Shown here piece after piece: positions 1-8,847 of a stretch of 64,000 nt of DNA. Below the pieces are notes generated by a model that made no database searches, was not told the DNA's origin, and was given only the letters and a program-made list of their open reading frames with translations. Both the position numbers and the translations under genes were made by a program. Origin of the DNA: Candidatus Enterocloster excrementipullorum (GTDB lineage: Bacteria > Bacillota > Clostridia > Lachnospirales > Lachnospiraceae); contig DWWT01000003.1 of assembly GCA_019119575.1 (NCBI GenBank), positions 1 through 64,000 of the forward strand, written 5' to 3'. How positions within the stretch are numbered: position 1 is the stretch's first letter; each line of letters starts with the position of its first letter.

Positions 1-154
1 TAACCTTCTTTACTTGGTCTACATTCTGAATTTTCCTCAAATCCAAGGCTCGACCGAGCCTGTTCTTTTCTCGGAATCTTCAGGGTTTCGCATACTGTTT
101 AATGTTTGGTTTTCATGGTGCTGTGTTGTTGTCTTGTTCAGCAGCAACTTTGAT
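1..154 (-). other. Leader of an off-window transcript, probably an rRNA operon
   Basis: This stretch lies just downstream (minus strand) of two tandem consensus promoters and has no supported gene. It contains a short perfect hairpin at 46-61 (7-bp arms AGGCTCG/CGAGCCT, 2-nt loop). Its wording on the minus strand (AAACAGTATGCGAAACCC and similar) recalls the spacer/leader style seen before rRNA genes in Lachnospiraceae. That identity is an inference; the structural RNA itself would lie beyond the left edge. Confidence 0.35.
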
Positions 155-183
155 ATAATATCATGCTTTCCTGATTTTGTCAA
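155..183 (-). promoter_or_regulatory. Strong promoter P2 facing the left edge
   Basis: On the minus strand a perfect -35 TTGACA (178-183) is followed after 17 nt by TATTAT (155-160). The sequence just upstream of the -35 (about 184-210) is A-rich on this strand, like an UP element. Together with P1 this gives the tandem arrangement typical of rRNA operons. Confidence 0.7.
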
Positions 184-246
184 CAACTTTTTTCATTTTT
201 ATTTTGTGCTTTCATCGAAGAATTTACTGTTTCTCGATGGAACTTT

Positions 247-275
247 ACTATAACACCATCTTTTAAACTTGTCAA
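247..275 (-). promoter_or_regulatory. Strong promoter P1 facing the left edge
   Basis: On the minus strand a perfect -35 TTGACA (270-275) is followed after 17 nt by TATAGT (247-252). A-rich tracts lie upstream at about 280-320. It is about 92 bp upstream of P2 in the same direction. Confidence 0.65.
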
Positions 276-373
276 GGAATTTGTTCCATTTTTTTATACA
301 ATTTTTTTACTTGATTTTTACACCACTAAATATGCCCATTTTATCAGATTTTTACTATATTTTGTACTTTGTA

Positions 374-414
374 AAAAGAATACCGGAAAGGCTGTTTTTA
401 CTTCCTTTCCGGTA
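374..414 (-). terminator. Intrinsic terminator of the cvpA operon
   Basis: A perfect 11-bp hairpin (arms 381-391 and 404-414, TACCGGAAAGG/CCTTTCCGGTA) is followed on the minus strand by TTCTTTTTAC. It sits 37 bp downstream of the cvpA stop and separates that operon from the leftward promoters. Confidence 0.8.
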
Positions 415-450
415 ATTCGAATCAATTTCACATTCAAAAGAAACAATTTC

Positions 451-1173
451 TCAGAAAATCCCCCGTATAATCCCCTCCAGTATCATATAAATTATATTAT
501 ACCGGTAGAGAAATGTAAGCCATGGGCTTGCATAAACCTGTGCTTCTAGCATTTGCCCGGTGGGCGTTGCGGAGCAAAGGCTCAATACAAAACCCGCAGT
601 CCAAAGGATCAGCAGACCTTCCAGCAAACCGACCACAGCTCCGGCAATATGATTCAAACCGGAAATGATGGGGAGACGCGCCACAAGATCCAGCCATTTG
701 ATGAGGAAATGGATTAAAATAAATGATACAATAAATAAGAAAACCGTCACCAGCACATTGATTAAAATATCTGCCAGATATGCGCTTACATATTCTGTAA
801 ATTCCTGTACGCCAAGCATCTGGTAAATCTCGTTGTTATTATTTTCGAGAAGGATATCCTTTAATGTCTGCGGAAGATCCATCCGCTCAATAGCTGTGCG
901 CTGGGCTGACGGAAGCTGTATTTCCTCTGCCGCGGGTGCCTCCCATCCGGCAGCTTCCAAAATCACATCCGCCGCATTCTGGCGGACTGTAGGATTATCC
1001 TGTATAAAGCTTGTCACCTGAGGAGCGGCAAATTTGACAACAATCACCGTTAAAAGCAGAGCTCCCAAAGATACACATTGACGAAGAAATCCCCGGTAAT
1101 GGCCGTACAGCATCATCCCGATCAAAAATACCCCCGCCCCCACAGACAGCCCATGTTCTAATATTATGTCCAA
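451..1173 (-). CDS. CvpA family membrane protein
   Basis: A 240-residue integral membrane protein of the CvpA/colicin V production family. It has hydrophobic segments near the N terminus (GAGVFLIGMMLYG region), a second directly after it, and two or three long ones in the C-terminal half, with a polar loop in between that probably faces outward. The precise role of this family in Firmicutes is unclear; it has been tied to envelope maintenance. I chose the TTG start at 1173 because GGGAG lies 6 nt upstream. An ATG at 1206 is in frame but has no good ribosome site. It overlaps the upstream HAD gene by 10 bp, so translational coupling is likely, and it is the last gene before the terminator. Confidence 0.7.
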   Translation of the reverse strand: MDIILEHGLSVGAGVFLIGMMLYGHYRGFLRQCVSLGALLLTVIVVKFAAPQVTSFIQDNPTVRQNAADVILEAAGWEAPAAEEIQLPSAQRTAIERMDLPQTLKDILLENNNNEIYQMLGVQEFTEYVSAYLADILINVLVTVFLFIVSFILIHFLIKWLDLVARLPIISGLNHIAGAVVGLLEGLLILWTAGFVLSLCSATPTGQMLEAQVYASPWLTFLYRYNIIYMILEGIIRGIF

Positions 1174-2015
1174 CTTCTGCTCCCATCCTGTCCTAATACA
1201 AAACATTCCAGCGCTGCAGCTACTCCATCCGCATCATTGGAGACCGTAATATAATCGGCCGCTGCTTTCGCCTCATCAACTCCATTTTCCATGGCCACGC
1301 CGATACCGGCCTCTTTCAGCATACTTACGTCATTGCCGCCGTCGCCAAAGGCCATAACTGACTCTCTTGGAATGCCCAGATATTCGGCCAGCCACAGAAT
1401 GGCATTCCCTTTTGTGGCCTCTTTGCGGTTAATTTCCAAGTTATTATACAGAGAGGAGCTTATAAACAGTCCATCTATTTGCTCCAATTCTCTGCGTAGC
1501 TTTTCCCGCTCTTCCATATCCCCAAAAAATACATTGATCTTTTCCGCCTCTTTTTTGCTCTCCTCCACAAAGCGGATGATATTGGGCACAACTTTCCTGG
1601 TGGCATGAACCATCTTCTGCATCACGGGACTGATCCCATACCGATCCAGATGCTCAATAAATTCCGGCTGCGTGATAGCCCAGCCTTCTATATACGGGTC
1701 ATACATCGCCGGATATTTTTCTATCATTCGGAGGATGCGGAGTGTCTGCTCATTGGAAATTGCGCATGTCTGGAGATTTTTCTCCTCTGACAGGTCCGCC
1801 ACAACTCCTCCATTGGTAGCAATGGCATAGCGCACCCCGGGCATTGCTTTGATCTCCGGATAAATCCCATGAACCGCCCGTCCTGTGGCCGGTACAATCT
1901 GAATTCCGCGAGCCGCGCAGGCTGCCAGGGCTCTTCGGTTTCTCTCCGATAGTTTTTTTTGACTGTCCAGAAGTGTTCCGTCCATGTCCAGAGCAATCAT
2001 TTTTATTTCGGTCAT
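1164..2015 (-). CDS. Cof-type HAD-IIB hydrolase (sugar-phosphate/nucleotide phosphatase-like)
   Basis: A cytoplasmic haloacid dehalogenase superfamily phosphatase of the Cof/YidA type, 283 residues. Motif I is ALDMDGTLLDS near residue 8, where the first Asp is the nucleophile. Motif IV is GDGGNDVSMLKEAG near residue 230, carrying the Mg-binding acidic residues. The alpha/beta cap domain sits between them, as in subclass IIB. Substrates in this family are small phosphorylated metabolites and cannot be told from sequence. Its ATG overlaps the stop of the TPR gene as ATGA, and GAGGAG precedes it. Confidence 0.85.
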   Translation of the reverse strand: MTEIKMIALDMDGTLLDSQKKLSERNRRALAACAARGIQIVPATGRAVHGIYPEIKAMPGVRYAIATNGGVVADLSEEKNLQTCAISNEQTLRILRMIEKYPAMYDPYIEGWAITQPEFIEHLDRYGISPVMQKMVHATRKVVPNIIRFVEESKKEAEKINVFFGDMEEREKLRRELEQIDGLFISSSLYNNLEINRKEATKGNAILWLAEYLGIPRESVMAFGDGGNDVSMLKEAGIGVAMENGVDEAKAAADYITVSNDADGVAAALECFVLGQDGSRSWT

Positions 2016-4282
2016 AAGAAATGCTCCTCTTTTAAGATCAGCAGCCCATCCTTATCATATTTAGAGGAGAATATGCCTGTAAGCTTCTTAACAAGCGCAG
2101 GGTTTTCCGCCTTATCCGCAGCCTCTTCAATCAAATCCTCTGCATTGGCCTTTGTCAGAGGGATTCCTTCCTCCTCCATAATCTCAATCCGCTCATAAAG
2201 GGCCAGCATGCTCTTTCCTGATATGCTGCAGTCGATATCGCCCGCGTACTGGCATGCATACTGAGCAAACTCATCAATATCCATCTCCTGCTCCGCCGGC
2301 TCCTCCTGAGGAATCGGCGCTTCCTCCTTGGGCACCCGCTTTTTCTGAACAGGAATAGACATAGGAGGAATATCCCTCTTGGGCTGCACTCTTCTCACCG
2401 GACGGGTATCCTCTGCAGAGCTTTCCTCCGCATGGGGAACAGGCTCTACAGTATGAGGTACAGCAGAAGGACGCACCACTGTAGGACGGGCAGGCGCCGC
2501 TGCAGGCCGCGCTTCAGCAGGCGCCGGCACTCGGCCACCTCCCGACGGCGGCTGAACCCGGCTGGACGCTGCCGCAGCTGGCCGGCCGGCCGGGCCGGCG
2601 GACGGCCGAACGCCGGACGAGACGGGGCGCGCAGTCCCAGAGCCGGACACAGGACGGACTCCCGCAGAAGCCGGACGGGCATCCGCCGCACCGGATACAG
2701 GGCGCGCCGGCCGGCTGTCCGCCGATGCGGATGGCGTTTCCGGCTGCCCGGCGGCGGAGGTGCGGATACACTCAAACCGTTTTGCAAGCCCCGGATAGAT
2801 ACGATAAAGCTCTTTCAGCCGTTCCGGTGTATCAATCAGCACAATATTCATACCTGTTTCATCCCGAGCCATCAATTGGTTGAGCTCCTGCAGAATTGCC
2901 TCATTCATATCTCCAGCCTGCTCTATGATCAGATCTTTGCCGGTCAGCTTATCCGACAAAGTAAAGATACCTCTCCGGTTCAGCTTTTCACCGGTGATTT
3001 TTGCAGCCTGATTTTTAGCGCCTGTCTCCTGATGAATCTTCTTGAGGGCCTGAATTGCCAAATTCAGCCCATCCTCCGGAACATCCGTCTCGATCATCAG
3101 ATGGCTGGCACCACCATGGGACATCTCCCTGTTCAGCGAGCGAATATCAGAGAGAATACGCGTCTGCGCCTCCTCCGGCTCCTTGCTTTCATGCGCTTCA
3201 TCCGAAATCTTTGACATTTCCCGAGCCAGATGTGCCTGGGCCTCCGCCTCGTGCAGACGAGCCTTCAGTTCATCCCCGGTGAGAGACGCTGAGCCTCCGG
3301 CAGGAGACGTCCACTGGGCCTCCGGCTCATCTGCCGGCTCTTGTTCCGGCTCATACTCCGGTTCAAAGGTAATGGGGGATTCCTCCGATTCCTCCGTCTC
3401 AGCCTCCGCATATGTGTCAGACGCCGGCGCTTCTGCAGATTCAGATGCATATGCATCCGCATCGGATTCGGGCATCTCGGCTGTCTCCCCATAATCCGGC
3501 TCCTGGACAGGCTCCTGGACGAACGGCTCATAGTTTCGGCCGTTCGCATCATAATTTCCGGACTCATCCACCGGTTCTCTGGTATAAGCTGCTTCCTGGT
3601 TCGAGGCAGGTGTGTAGGAAGGAACCCTCTCTCTGTATTCCCGCTCCACCGCCTTGAGCTTCGCCTCGTATTTGTCACGGTTCTCCACCAAATCCATCTG
3701 GTAGGATGTGAGCGGAGCGTACTGAAGCTTCAGCTCCATTGCCTTATCCACATATTTTCCAAGGCCGAACATGAGCATAATTTTATCGCAGGTCATGACG
3801 CACAGATCGCCCATACCTGCTTCATTGTACAGCTCTGCCAGCTCATACAGCCATTTTTCATCCAGCTCTACATTGCAATACTGTTCCAGCGTATGGATCA
3901 GCTGCTCCACCGGAGCGCCTTTTGCCCCCAGAATCAGATAACGCAAAATATACTGCCTTGGGTCGTCAGGGGCAAGGTCGCAGAACTCCCTATAATAATC
4001 CTCTGCCTCCGCCGTGTTCCCCTCCTTAATGGCAAGTTCCGCCAGCTTATACAGAAGGCGCTTACCGATGGGCGCACGCTCAAAGGCCAGCAGCAAGATA
4101 TCCTTAGCCTCCTGGTATTCCTCGTTTTTTTCGTAAACCGAGGCGGCCATGGACAGTATGTTTACATTGCGCACACGCCGCCAGTCTATGGTGTCCGCAA
4201 TCTTCATGGCTGTCTCATAATCTCCCTTGGCTGCCATCTTCTTTATCTGCTCAACCTTAATGTTAAACTCGTATTTATCCAT
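2012..4282 (-). CDS. Tetratricopeptide-repeat protein with long Pro/Ala/Glu-rich middle region
   Basis: A 756-residue protein of unknown function. Residues 1-200 are helical TPR-like repeats. They are followed by an acidic Glu/Pro-rich stretch (about 225-335), then a folded segment (about 400-510) with the feel of a degenerate AAA-type region (GIFTLSDKLTGKDLIIEQAG). I see no Walker A motif. A tract rich in Ala, Arg, Pro and Ser (about 530-650) has a degenerate RPVSG/RPSAG repeat, and a conserved-looking helical tail closes the protein. The Ala/Pro tract makes 2.5-2.8 kb strongly G+C rich, which produces spurious long reading frames on the other strand. No signal peptide is visible. It lies between recR and a HAD phosphatase in one operon. 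Confidence 0.75.
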   Translation of the reverse strand: MDKYEFNIKVEQIKKMAAKGDYETAMKIADTIDWRRVRNVNILSMAASVYEKNEEYQEAKDILLLAFERAPIGKRLLYKLAELAIKEGNTAEAEDYYREFCDLAPDDPRQYILRYLILGAKGAPVEQLIHTLEQYCNVELDEKWLYELAELYNEAGMGDLCVMTCDKIMLMFGLGKYVDKAMELKLQYAPLTSYQMDLVENRDKYEAKLKAVEREYRERVPSYTPASNQEAAYTREPVDESGNYDANGRNYEPFVQEPVQEPDYGETAEMPESDADAYASESAEAPASDTYAEAETEESEESPITFEPEYEPEQEPADEPEAQWTSPAGGSASLTGDELKARLHEAEAQAHLAREMSKISDEAHESKEPEEAQTRILSDIRSLNREMSHGGASHLMIETDVPEDGLNLAIQALKKIHQETGAKNQAAKITGEKLNRRGIFTLSDKLTGKDLIIEQAGDMNEAILQELNQLMARDETGMNIVLIDTPERLKELYRIYPGLAKRFECIRTSAAGQPETPSASADSRPARPVSGAADARPASAGVRPVSGSGTARPVSSGVRPSAGPAGRPAAAASSRVQPPSGGGRVPAPAEARPAAAPARPTVVRPSAVPHTVEPVPHAEESSAEDTRPVRRVQPKRDIPPMSIPVQKKRVPKEEAPIPQEEPAEQEMDIDEFAQYACQYAGDIDCSISGKSMLALYERIEIMEEEGIPLTKANAEDLIEEAADKAENPALVKKLTGIFSSKYDKDGLLILKEEHFL

Positions 4283-4326
4283 TTCCCTAATCTCCCTGTA
4301 GCGAATCTACGGCCCAAAGCTCCGTG

Positions 4327-4923
4327 TTACAGTTCCGTTCTCCCTTCCAATGCCCGCAGAAGCGTCACCTCGTCAATGTACTCCAGATCGCCGCCCACCG
4401 GCACGCCGCTGGCAATCCGGGTCACCTTGATGCCTGTGGGCTTGACCAGCTTGCTTATGTACATCGCTGTAGTCTCTCCCTCCAGACTGGAATTGGTGGC
4501 GATAATCACTTCCTCCACATCGGACTGAAGCCTGAGCATCAGCTCTTTTAACTTAATATCCCCTGGACCTATCCCCAGCATCGGGGAAATTGCTCCGTGA
4601 AGCACGTGGTAAACCCCGTCGTATTTTCCGGTTTTTTCATAAGCAGCCAGATCCCTGGTATTTTCCACCACCATGATCACCTTGTGATTGCGCTTCGGGC
4701 TGCTGCAGATCGGGCAAAGCTCCTGATCCGTGAGCGTAAAGCATTCTTTGCAGTACCGGATGTTGTTGCGCGCCTCCCGCATAGCTCCCGCCAGCTCTTC
4801 CACCTGCTCCTTCGGCAGATTGATAATATGAAATGCCAGCCGCTGGGCAGATTTTGCCCCGATTCCCGGAAGCTTTGACAGCTGCTCAATTAACTTGTTA
4901 ATCTGACTGCTGTAATAGTCCAT
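4327..4923 (-). CDS. recR: Recombination mediator RecR
   Basis: RecR, 198 residues, the usual length. It has an N-terminal helix-hairpin-helix ([15 protein letters not shown]), a C4 zinc finger ([16 protein letters not shown], near 57-72) and a Toprim domain beginning at VIMVVE. With RecF/RecO it loads RecA at single-strand gaps. The start codon shares one base with the ybaB stop (TAATG), so the two are translationally coupled. The order dnaX-ybaB-recR is one of the best-conserved arrangements in bacteria. Confidence 0.97.
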   Translation of the reverse strand: MDYYSSQINKLIEQLSKLPGIGAKSAQRLAFHIINLPKEQVEELAGAMREARNNIRYCKECFTLTDQELCPICSSPKRNHKVIMVVENTRDLAAYEKTGKYDGVYHVLHGAISPMLGIGPGDIKLKELMLRLQSDVEEVIIATNSSLEGETTAMYISKLVKPTGIKVTRIASGVPVGGDLEYIDEVTLLRALEGRTEL

Positions 4924-5279
4924 TAGAACGGAAGCCCCCCGCCCAGAGCGCCGCCAAGGCCTCCTGTCAGCTTTGACATGGTCTCCGTATTGTCCGCCTC
5001 CATCTGGCGGAATGCTTCATTAACCGCAGCCGCAATCAAATCTTCAAGCATCTCAATATCATCCGGATCCACAGCATCCGGAGACAGCTTTACGGAGACT
5101 ACCTCCTTTTTCCCCGAAACCGTGACGCTCACCGCTCCGCCTCCGGCAGAAGCCGTGTACTCTTTGCTCTCCAGCTCCTTTGCAGCCTCTTCCATCTGGC
5201 GCTGCATTCTCTGCGCCTGCTTCATAAGATTGTTCATATTTCCGGGAATGCCCCCCGGGAATCCGCCGCGTTTCGCCAT
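4923..5279 (-). CDS. YbaB/EbfC nucleoid-associated protein
   Basis: A 118-residue small DNA-binding protein of the YbaB/EbfC family, encoded between dnaX and recR as in most bacteria. The N terminus ([20 protein letters not shown]) is a Gly-rich lead into the long amphipathic helix; the core contains the typical [16 protein letters not shown] strands. The start is supported by GAGGAG upstream. It probably dimerises and coats DNA; its exact role is unknown in the family. Confidence 0.95.
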   Translation of the reverse strand: MAKRGGFPGGIPGNMNNLMKQAQRMQRQMEEAAKELESKEYTASAGGGAVSVTVSGKKEVVSVKLSPDAVDPDDIEMLEDLIAAAVNEAFRQMEADNTETMSKLTGGLGGALGGGLPF

Positions 5280-5300
5280 GTTTATAATTCCTCCTTATAC

Positions 5301-6962
5301 TCAATCCTCATAGGTAATATCCATATGAATGTTTTCTTCCAGCTCTTCCTCCGTCACATAGATGGTATCGAGCCGTTCGCCCCGTCCTGCCAGACGGGTT
5401 TTAAAATAAATGGATCTGCCGTACCTGGCCTCCACCTGGCGCTCCAGATCCCCTATAACGGTGGGCCTCTTGCCCATATCATAATTCATAGGATCTAAAA
5501 ATACAATAGTGAGACAGCCCTCGCCGCCGGGTTCCACCACTGTGTCGCGCAGGTATGCCCTGGCTCCCCCTCCTATCTCACGGACAATTTTTGCCCATTC
5601 ATTGCGCACCAGCTGCAGATCCTCAAGCTGGGCCTTGGGAAGAGTCACCTGTTTGGCAGGTATCTCCGAAGATGCGCCCTGCGCCCGGGAAGCTGCCGGC
5701 TCCTGTATTCCGGGCGCGCCTTGTCCGCCTTCAGGCGCTGTAGTTCCCAAAGCAACTGTCCCGCCCGAAGGGAATGCCGACACCGGAAGCGCCTTCCTTC
5801 CTGCCTCCAGATCTTCCAGCGCTTCCTCCAGCTGGCTGACCCGCTCCAGGAGGGATTCCAAGTCCGGTTCCATAGACGGTTTTGTCAGTTTAATTAAAGC
5901 AACCTCGATAAGCACCCGCTTCTGGCTGGCATAGCGAAGCTGATTCCCAAGCTCGGACAGCACCCGGATATAACGCATGAGCACGGGACCATCCGCCTTT
6001 TTTCCGTCCTCTTTCAGCTGCCTTAAATTTTCCTGGGACATATCCACAAGGCCTTCCCCGTCGTCAGCAGACTGAATCAGGAGAATATTTCTTATATACC
6101 ATATGAAATCAGTGACAAACTGGCCCAGCTCCCGTCCCTGGATGACGATTTCTTCCAGGATGTGAATGCAGTCCTTGGTTCTTCCCTCCGCCACCGCGCC
6201 GAACATCCGGCTGAACACCTCGGTATCCACAGCCCCCAGAACTTCCAGCACATTTTCATAGGTGAGAAGCTTTCCATAATGAAAGGCCACACATTGATCC
6301 AAAAGACTGAGCGCATCCCGGAGAGAACCATCTGCAGCCTTCGCCACATACAAAAGCGCTTTGTCCTCCACCTGGATTTGCTCTGCCTGCGTCAGCTCAC
6401 GCAGTCGGTCCGCAATGGTCTCCAGGGAAATTCTTTTAAAATCGTAGCGCTGGCATCGGGAAAGGATCGTGATGGGTATCTTGTGCACCTCTGTGGTAGC
6501 CAGGATAAAGATCACGTATTCGGGCGGCTCTTCAAGTGTTTTTAAGAGGGCGTTGAACGCGCCGATCGACAGCATGTGAACCTCGTCGATGATATACACC
6601 CGGTATCTCCCCTCTGTGGGAGGATACTGCACCTGCTCTCTGATATCCCGGATATTCTCCACGCCATTGTTGGAGGCCGCATCGATCTCCACCACATTCA
6701 TGGACGAGCCCGCCAAAATAGCCCGGCAGCTTGGACATTGGTTGCAGGGGCTTCCATCTACAGGATGCTCGCAGTTTACCGCTCTGGCATATATCTTGGC
6801 TATACTGGTTTTTCCTGTTCCCCTTGTACCGCAGAACAGATATGCATGGCCAATCCGCTGGGAGGTTATTTGATTTTTTAATGTCTGAACAATAGGATCC
6901 TGTCCCTTCACATCTTCAAAGGATACAGGCCTCCACTTGCGGTACAGCGCCGTATATGACAT
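5301..6962 (-). CDS. dnaX: DNA polymerase III subunit gamma/tau
   Basis: Clamp-loader ATPase subunit, 553 residues. Walker A is GTRGTGKTS near 45-53, the Cys4 zinc module is CEHPVDGSPCNQCPSC near 64-79, Walker B is IIDEVHM, and the sensor SRC motif is ILSRCQRYDF. A low-complexity Ala/Gly/Pro linker at about 390-430 leads to the C-terminal tau region. AAGGAG precedes the ATG. I looked for a slippery A-run that would give a short gamma form and did not find a convincing one. It is 12 bp downstream of pfk and 21 bp upstream of ybaB. Confidence 0.97.
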   Translation of the reverse strand: MSYTALYRKWRPVSFEDVKGQDPIVQTLKNQITSQRIGHAYLFCGTRGTGKTSIAKIYARAVNCEHPVDGSPCNQCPSCRAILAGSSMNVVEIDAASNNGVENIRDIREQVQYPPTEGRYRVYIIDEVHMLSIGAFNALLKTLEEPPEYVIFILATTEVHKIPITILSRCQRYDFKRISLETIADRLRELTQAEQIQVEDKALLYVAKAADGSLRDALSLLDQCVAFHYGKLLTYENVLEVLGAVDTEVFSRMFGAVAEGRTKDCIHILEEIVIQGRELGQFVTDFIWYIRNILLIQSADDGEGLVDMSQENLRQLKEDGKKADGPVLMRYIRVLSELGNQLRYASQKRVLIEVALIKLTKPSMEPDLESLLERVSQLEEALEDLEAGRKALPVSAFPSGGTVALGTTAPEGGQGAPGIQEPAASRAQGASSEIPAKQVTLPKAQLEDLQLVRNEWAKIVREIGGGARAYLRDTVVEPGGEGCLTIVFLDPMNYDMGKRPTVIGDLERQVEARYGRSIYFKTRLAGRGERLDTIYVTEEELEENIHMDITYED

Positions 6963-6974
6963 GAATCCAGCTCC

Positions 6975-8054
6975 TTACTCGTCCCCAAAGCTGATGCCTA
7001 CCAGCTTGGCCTCTTTGATCATAGAACAGTTCGGATCCACGGTTTTAAGCTTTCCCGCAACCTCAGAAAGAGGAATCTTCGTGATATTATTGTTCTTCAC
7101 AGCCACCATATAGCCGTATTCCTCCTTGGCAATCAGGCGGGCTGCCGCTGCCCCCAGGCGGGTGGCCAGAACGCGGTCATAAGGACAGGGCTCGCCGCCT
7201 CGCTGCATATGGCCGGGAACTGTGACGCGCACTTCGCTTCCGGTTACCTCTTCAATTCTGGCGCCGATCTCATAGGCCACAGAGGGGTATACCACGCCGG
7301 ATTTCTTCTTTTCTTTTAATTCCTTCTTGCTCATGCCGGCTTCCTCCTTGGAGATCGCCCCCTCAGCTACTGCCAGGATGGAAAAGCGCTTACCGGCCTT
7401 CGCCCTGCGTGTAAGGGCGTCGCAGACTATATTGATATCATAAGGGATCTCCGGAAGCAGGATGATGTCCGCACCGCCTGCCAGACCCGCGTAGAGCGTC
7501 AGCCAGCCGACTTTATGCCCCATAACCTCCACGATAAATACTCTTCCATGGGAAGCGGCCGTGGTGTGGATGCAGTCAATGGCATTGGTCGCCACATCCA
7601 CTGCGCTCTGAAAGCCAAAGGTCATATCCGTCCCCCACAGATCGTTGTCTATGGTCTTGGGAAGAGATACCACATTCAGCCCTTCTTCGCTGAGCAGGTT
7701 CGCTGTCTTCTGGCTTCCGTTGCCTCCCAGTACCACAAGACAGTTGAGCTTGAGCTTTTTATAGGTATGCTTCATGGACTCCACCTTGTCAAGCCCATTC
7801 TCATCCGGAACACGCATGAGCTTAAAGGGCTGGCGGGATGTGCCCAGAATCGTACCGCCCTCTGTAAGGATGCCGGAAAAATCAGAGGGCTTCATAATCT
7901 GATAATCCGCATACATAAGCCCTTTGTATCCGTCCTCAAATCCAATGATTTCCACATCGTCAAACATATTGTATAAGGACTTGGCAACACCCCGCATGGT
8001 AGCGTTCAGGGCCTGGCAGTCGCCGCCGCTGGTCAGCATTCCTATTCTTCTCAT
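6975..8054 (-). CDS. pfkA: 6-phosphofructokinase, ATP- or mixed-donor type
   Basis: Phosphorylates fructose 6-phosphate in glycolysis; 359 residues from the ATG at 8054, which has AAGGAGG upstream. The reading frame stays open further upstream, but that part does not look like the family. N-terminal TSGGDCQALNA and the catalytic PKTIDND (132-138) are present. The donor-site motif reads GGNGS (110-114). As I recall the family, Gly at the fourth place favours ATP and Lys in PKTIDND is typical of PPi-linked or mixed groups, so donor use is uncertain. Asn replaces the usual Asp at the third place. The gene lies between tadA and dnaX, where Bacillus has the SRP RNA gene. Confidence 0.9.
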   Translation of the reverse strand: MRRIGMLTSGGDCQALNATMRGVAKSLYNMFDDVEIIGFEDGYKGLMYADYQIMKPSDFSGILTEGGTILGTSRQPFKLMRVPDENGLDKVESMKHTYKKLKLNCLVVLGGNGSQKTANLLSEEGLNVVSLPKTIDNDLWGTDMTFGFQSAVDVATNAIDCIHTTAASHGRVFIVEVMGHKVGWLTLYAGLAGGADIILLPEIPYDINIVCDALTRRAKAGKRFSILAVAEGAISKEEAGMSKKELKEKKKSGVVYPSVAYEIGARIEEVTGSEVRVTVPGHMQRGGEPCPYDRVLATRLGAAAARLIAKEEYGYMVAVKNNNITKIPLSEVAGKLKTVDPNCSMIKEAKLVGISFGDE

Positions 8055-8139
8055 TCCCGCTTCCTCCTTGTAAAGTTTCCAGTCTATATCCATTTTGTAA
8101 TTATAACGCAAAGGATTGTCCTGAGCAAGCTCTATTTCC

Positions 8140-8748
8140 TTACGCTTTTCCGATATCTGCGGCCTTTTTGCACCGCAGATCCCTGAAAAACTCCTCCAGC
8201 ATGTCCGTGCAGTCTTCCTGCAGCACCCCGTCTTCCAGCTCCACCTGGTGGTTGAATCCCTTCTCATGGAAGAGATCCAGCACGGATCCGGCGCAGCCGG
8301 CCTTGGGATTCCTGCTGCCGATTACTACCCGGGGAATCCGCGCCTGGACAATCGCTCCGGCGCACATAGGACAGGGCTCCAGGGTGACATACATTGTACA
8401 GTCCTCCAGCCGCCAGTCGCCGATCTTTTTGCATGCTTTTTTTATGGAAATAATTTCCGCATGGGACAGGACGCTCTTGTCCGCATTGCGCCGGTTATAT
8501 CCCCTTGCAATAATCTTTCCCCGGAAGACGATAACACATCCAATGGGAACATCTCCCAGCGCCGCCGCTTTTTGGGCCTGACGCAAGGCTTCCCGCATAA
8601 ATGCTTCATCTTCCCGCCGCTTTTTTTCAGCCTCTTGCTGCTGCTTCAGAGCCAGAAGGCGTTTTTTCTCCTGGCGCATCTCCCATTTTCTCTTCCGGGT
8701 GGCCTCCCCTTTTTCCCGCTGGAGATCCCGGCCGTTCTGTTCTGTCAT
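8140..8748 (-). CDS. tadA: tRNA-specific adenosine deaminase TadA
   Basis: Deaminates A34 to inosine in tRNA-Arg(ACG). The deaminase core contains the zinc site: the SHAEIISI motif (His ligand, catalytic Glu) and the PCPMCAGA motif (two Cys ligands). At 202 residues it is about 50 longer than usual. The first 50 residues are a highly charged, Lys/Arg/Glu/Gln-rich helix (EKKRLLALKQQQEAEKKRRE) that may be extra RNA-binding surface or a late start. I kept the first ATG because GAGG lies 8-10 nt upstream; a core-only start at the Met of FMREALRQAQ is possible. It is divergent from the radical SAM gene. Confidence 0.93.
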   Translation of the reverse strand: MTEQNGRDLQREKGEATRKRKWEMRQEKKRLLALKQQQEAEKKRREDEAFMREALRQAQKAAALGDVPIGCVIVFRGKIIARGYNRRNADKSVLSHAEIISIKKACKKIGDWRLEDCTMYVTLEPCPMCAGAIVQARIPRVVIGSRNPKAGCAGSVLDLFHEKGFNHQVELEDGVLQEDCTDMLEEFFRDLRCKKAADIGKA

Positions 8749-8847
8749 GTAGCCATTCCTCTTTTTTTTCGGTTTTCTGTGTGCTATACTTCATTCATAC
8801 TATTATATTTAAATTACATGGGATTGAAAAGGAGATCATTAAAAAAT

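Noticed and set aside
14-253. Open frame of 79 codons on the plus strand at the left edge
   Set aside because: No ribosome site, Phe/Ser-rich composition, and it runs antisense across two strong promoters.
3341-4528. 395-codon open frame antisense to the TPR gene and recR
   Set aside because: Composition is an Arg/Cys/Leu shadow of the coding strand and it crosses a gene boundary.
5301-6962. Programmed frameshift in dnaX giving a gamma product
   Set aside because: No clear A-run plus downstream stem at the expected place.
8055-8139. SRP RNA gene between tadA and dnaX as in Bacillus
   Set aside because: The only gaps are 85 bp and 12 bp, too short, and no SRP hairpin motif is visible.
8248-8847. 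Upstream part of the long open frame containing the radical SAM gene
   Set aside because: It is antisense to tadA; the domain starts at the Met at 8848.
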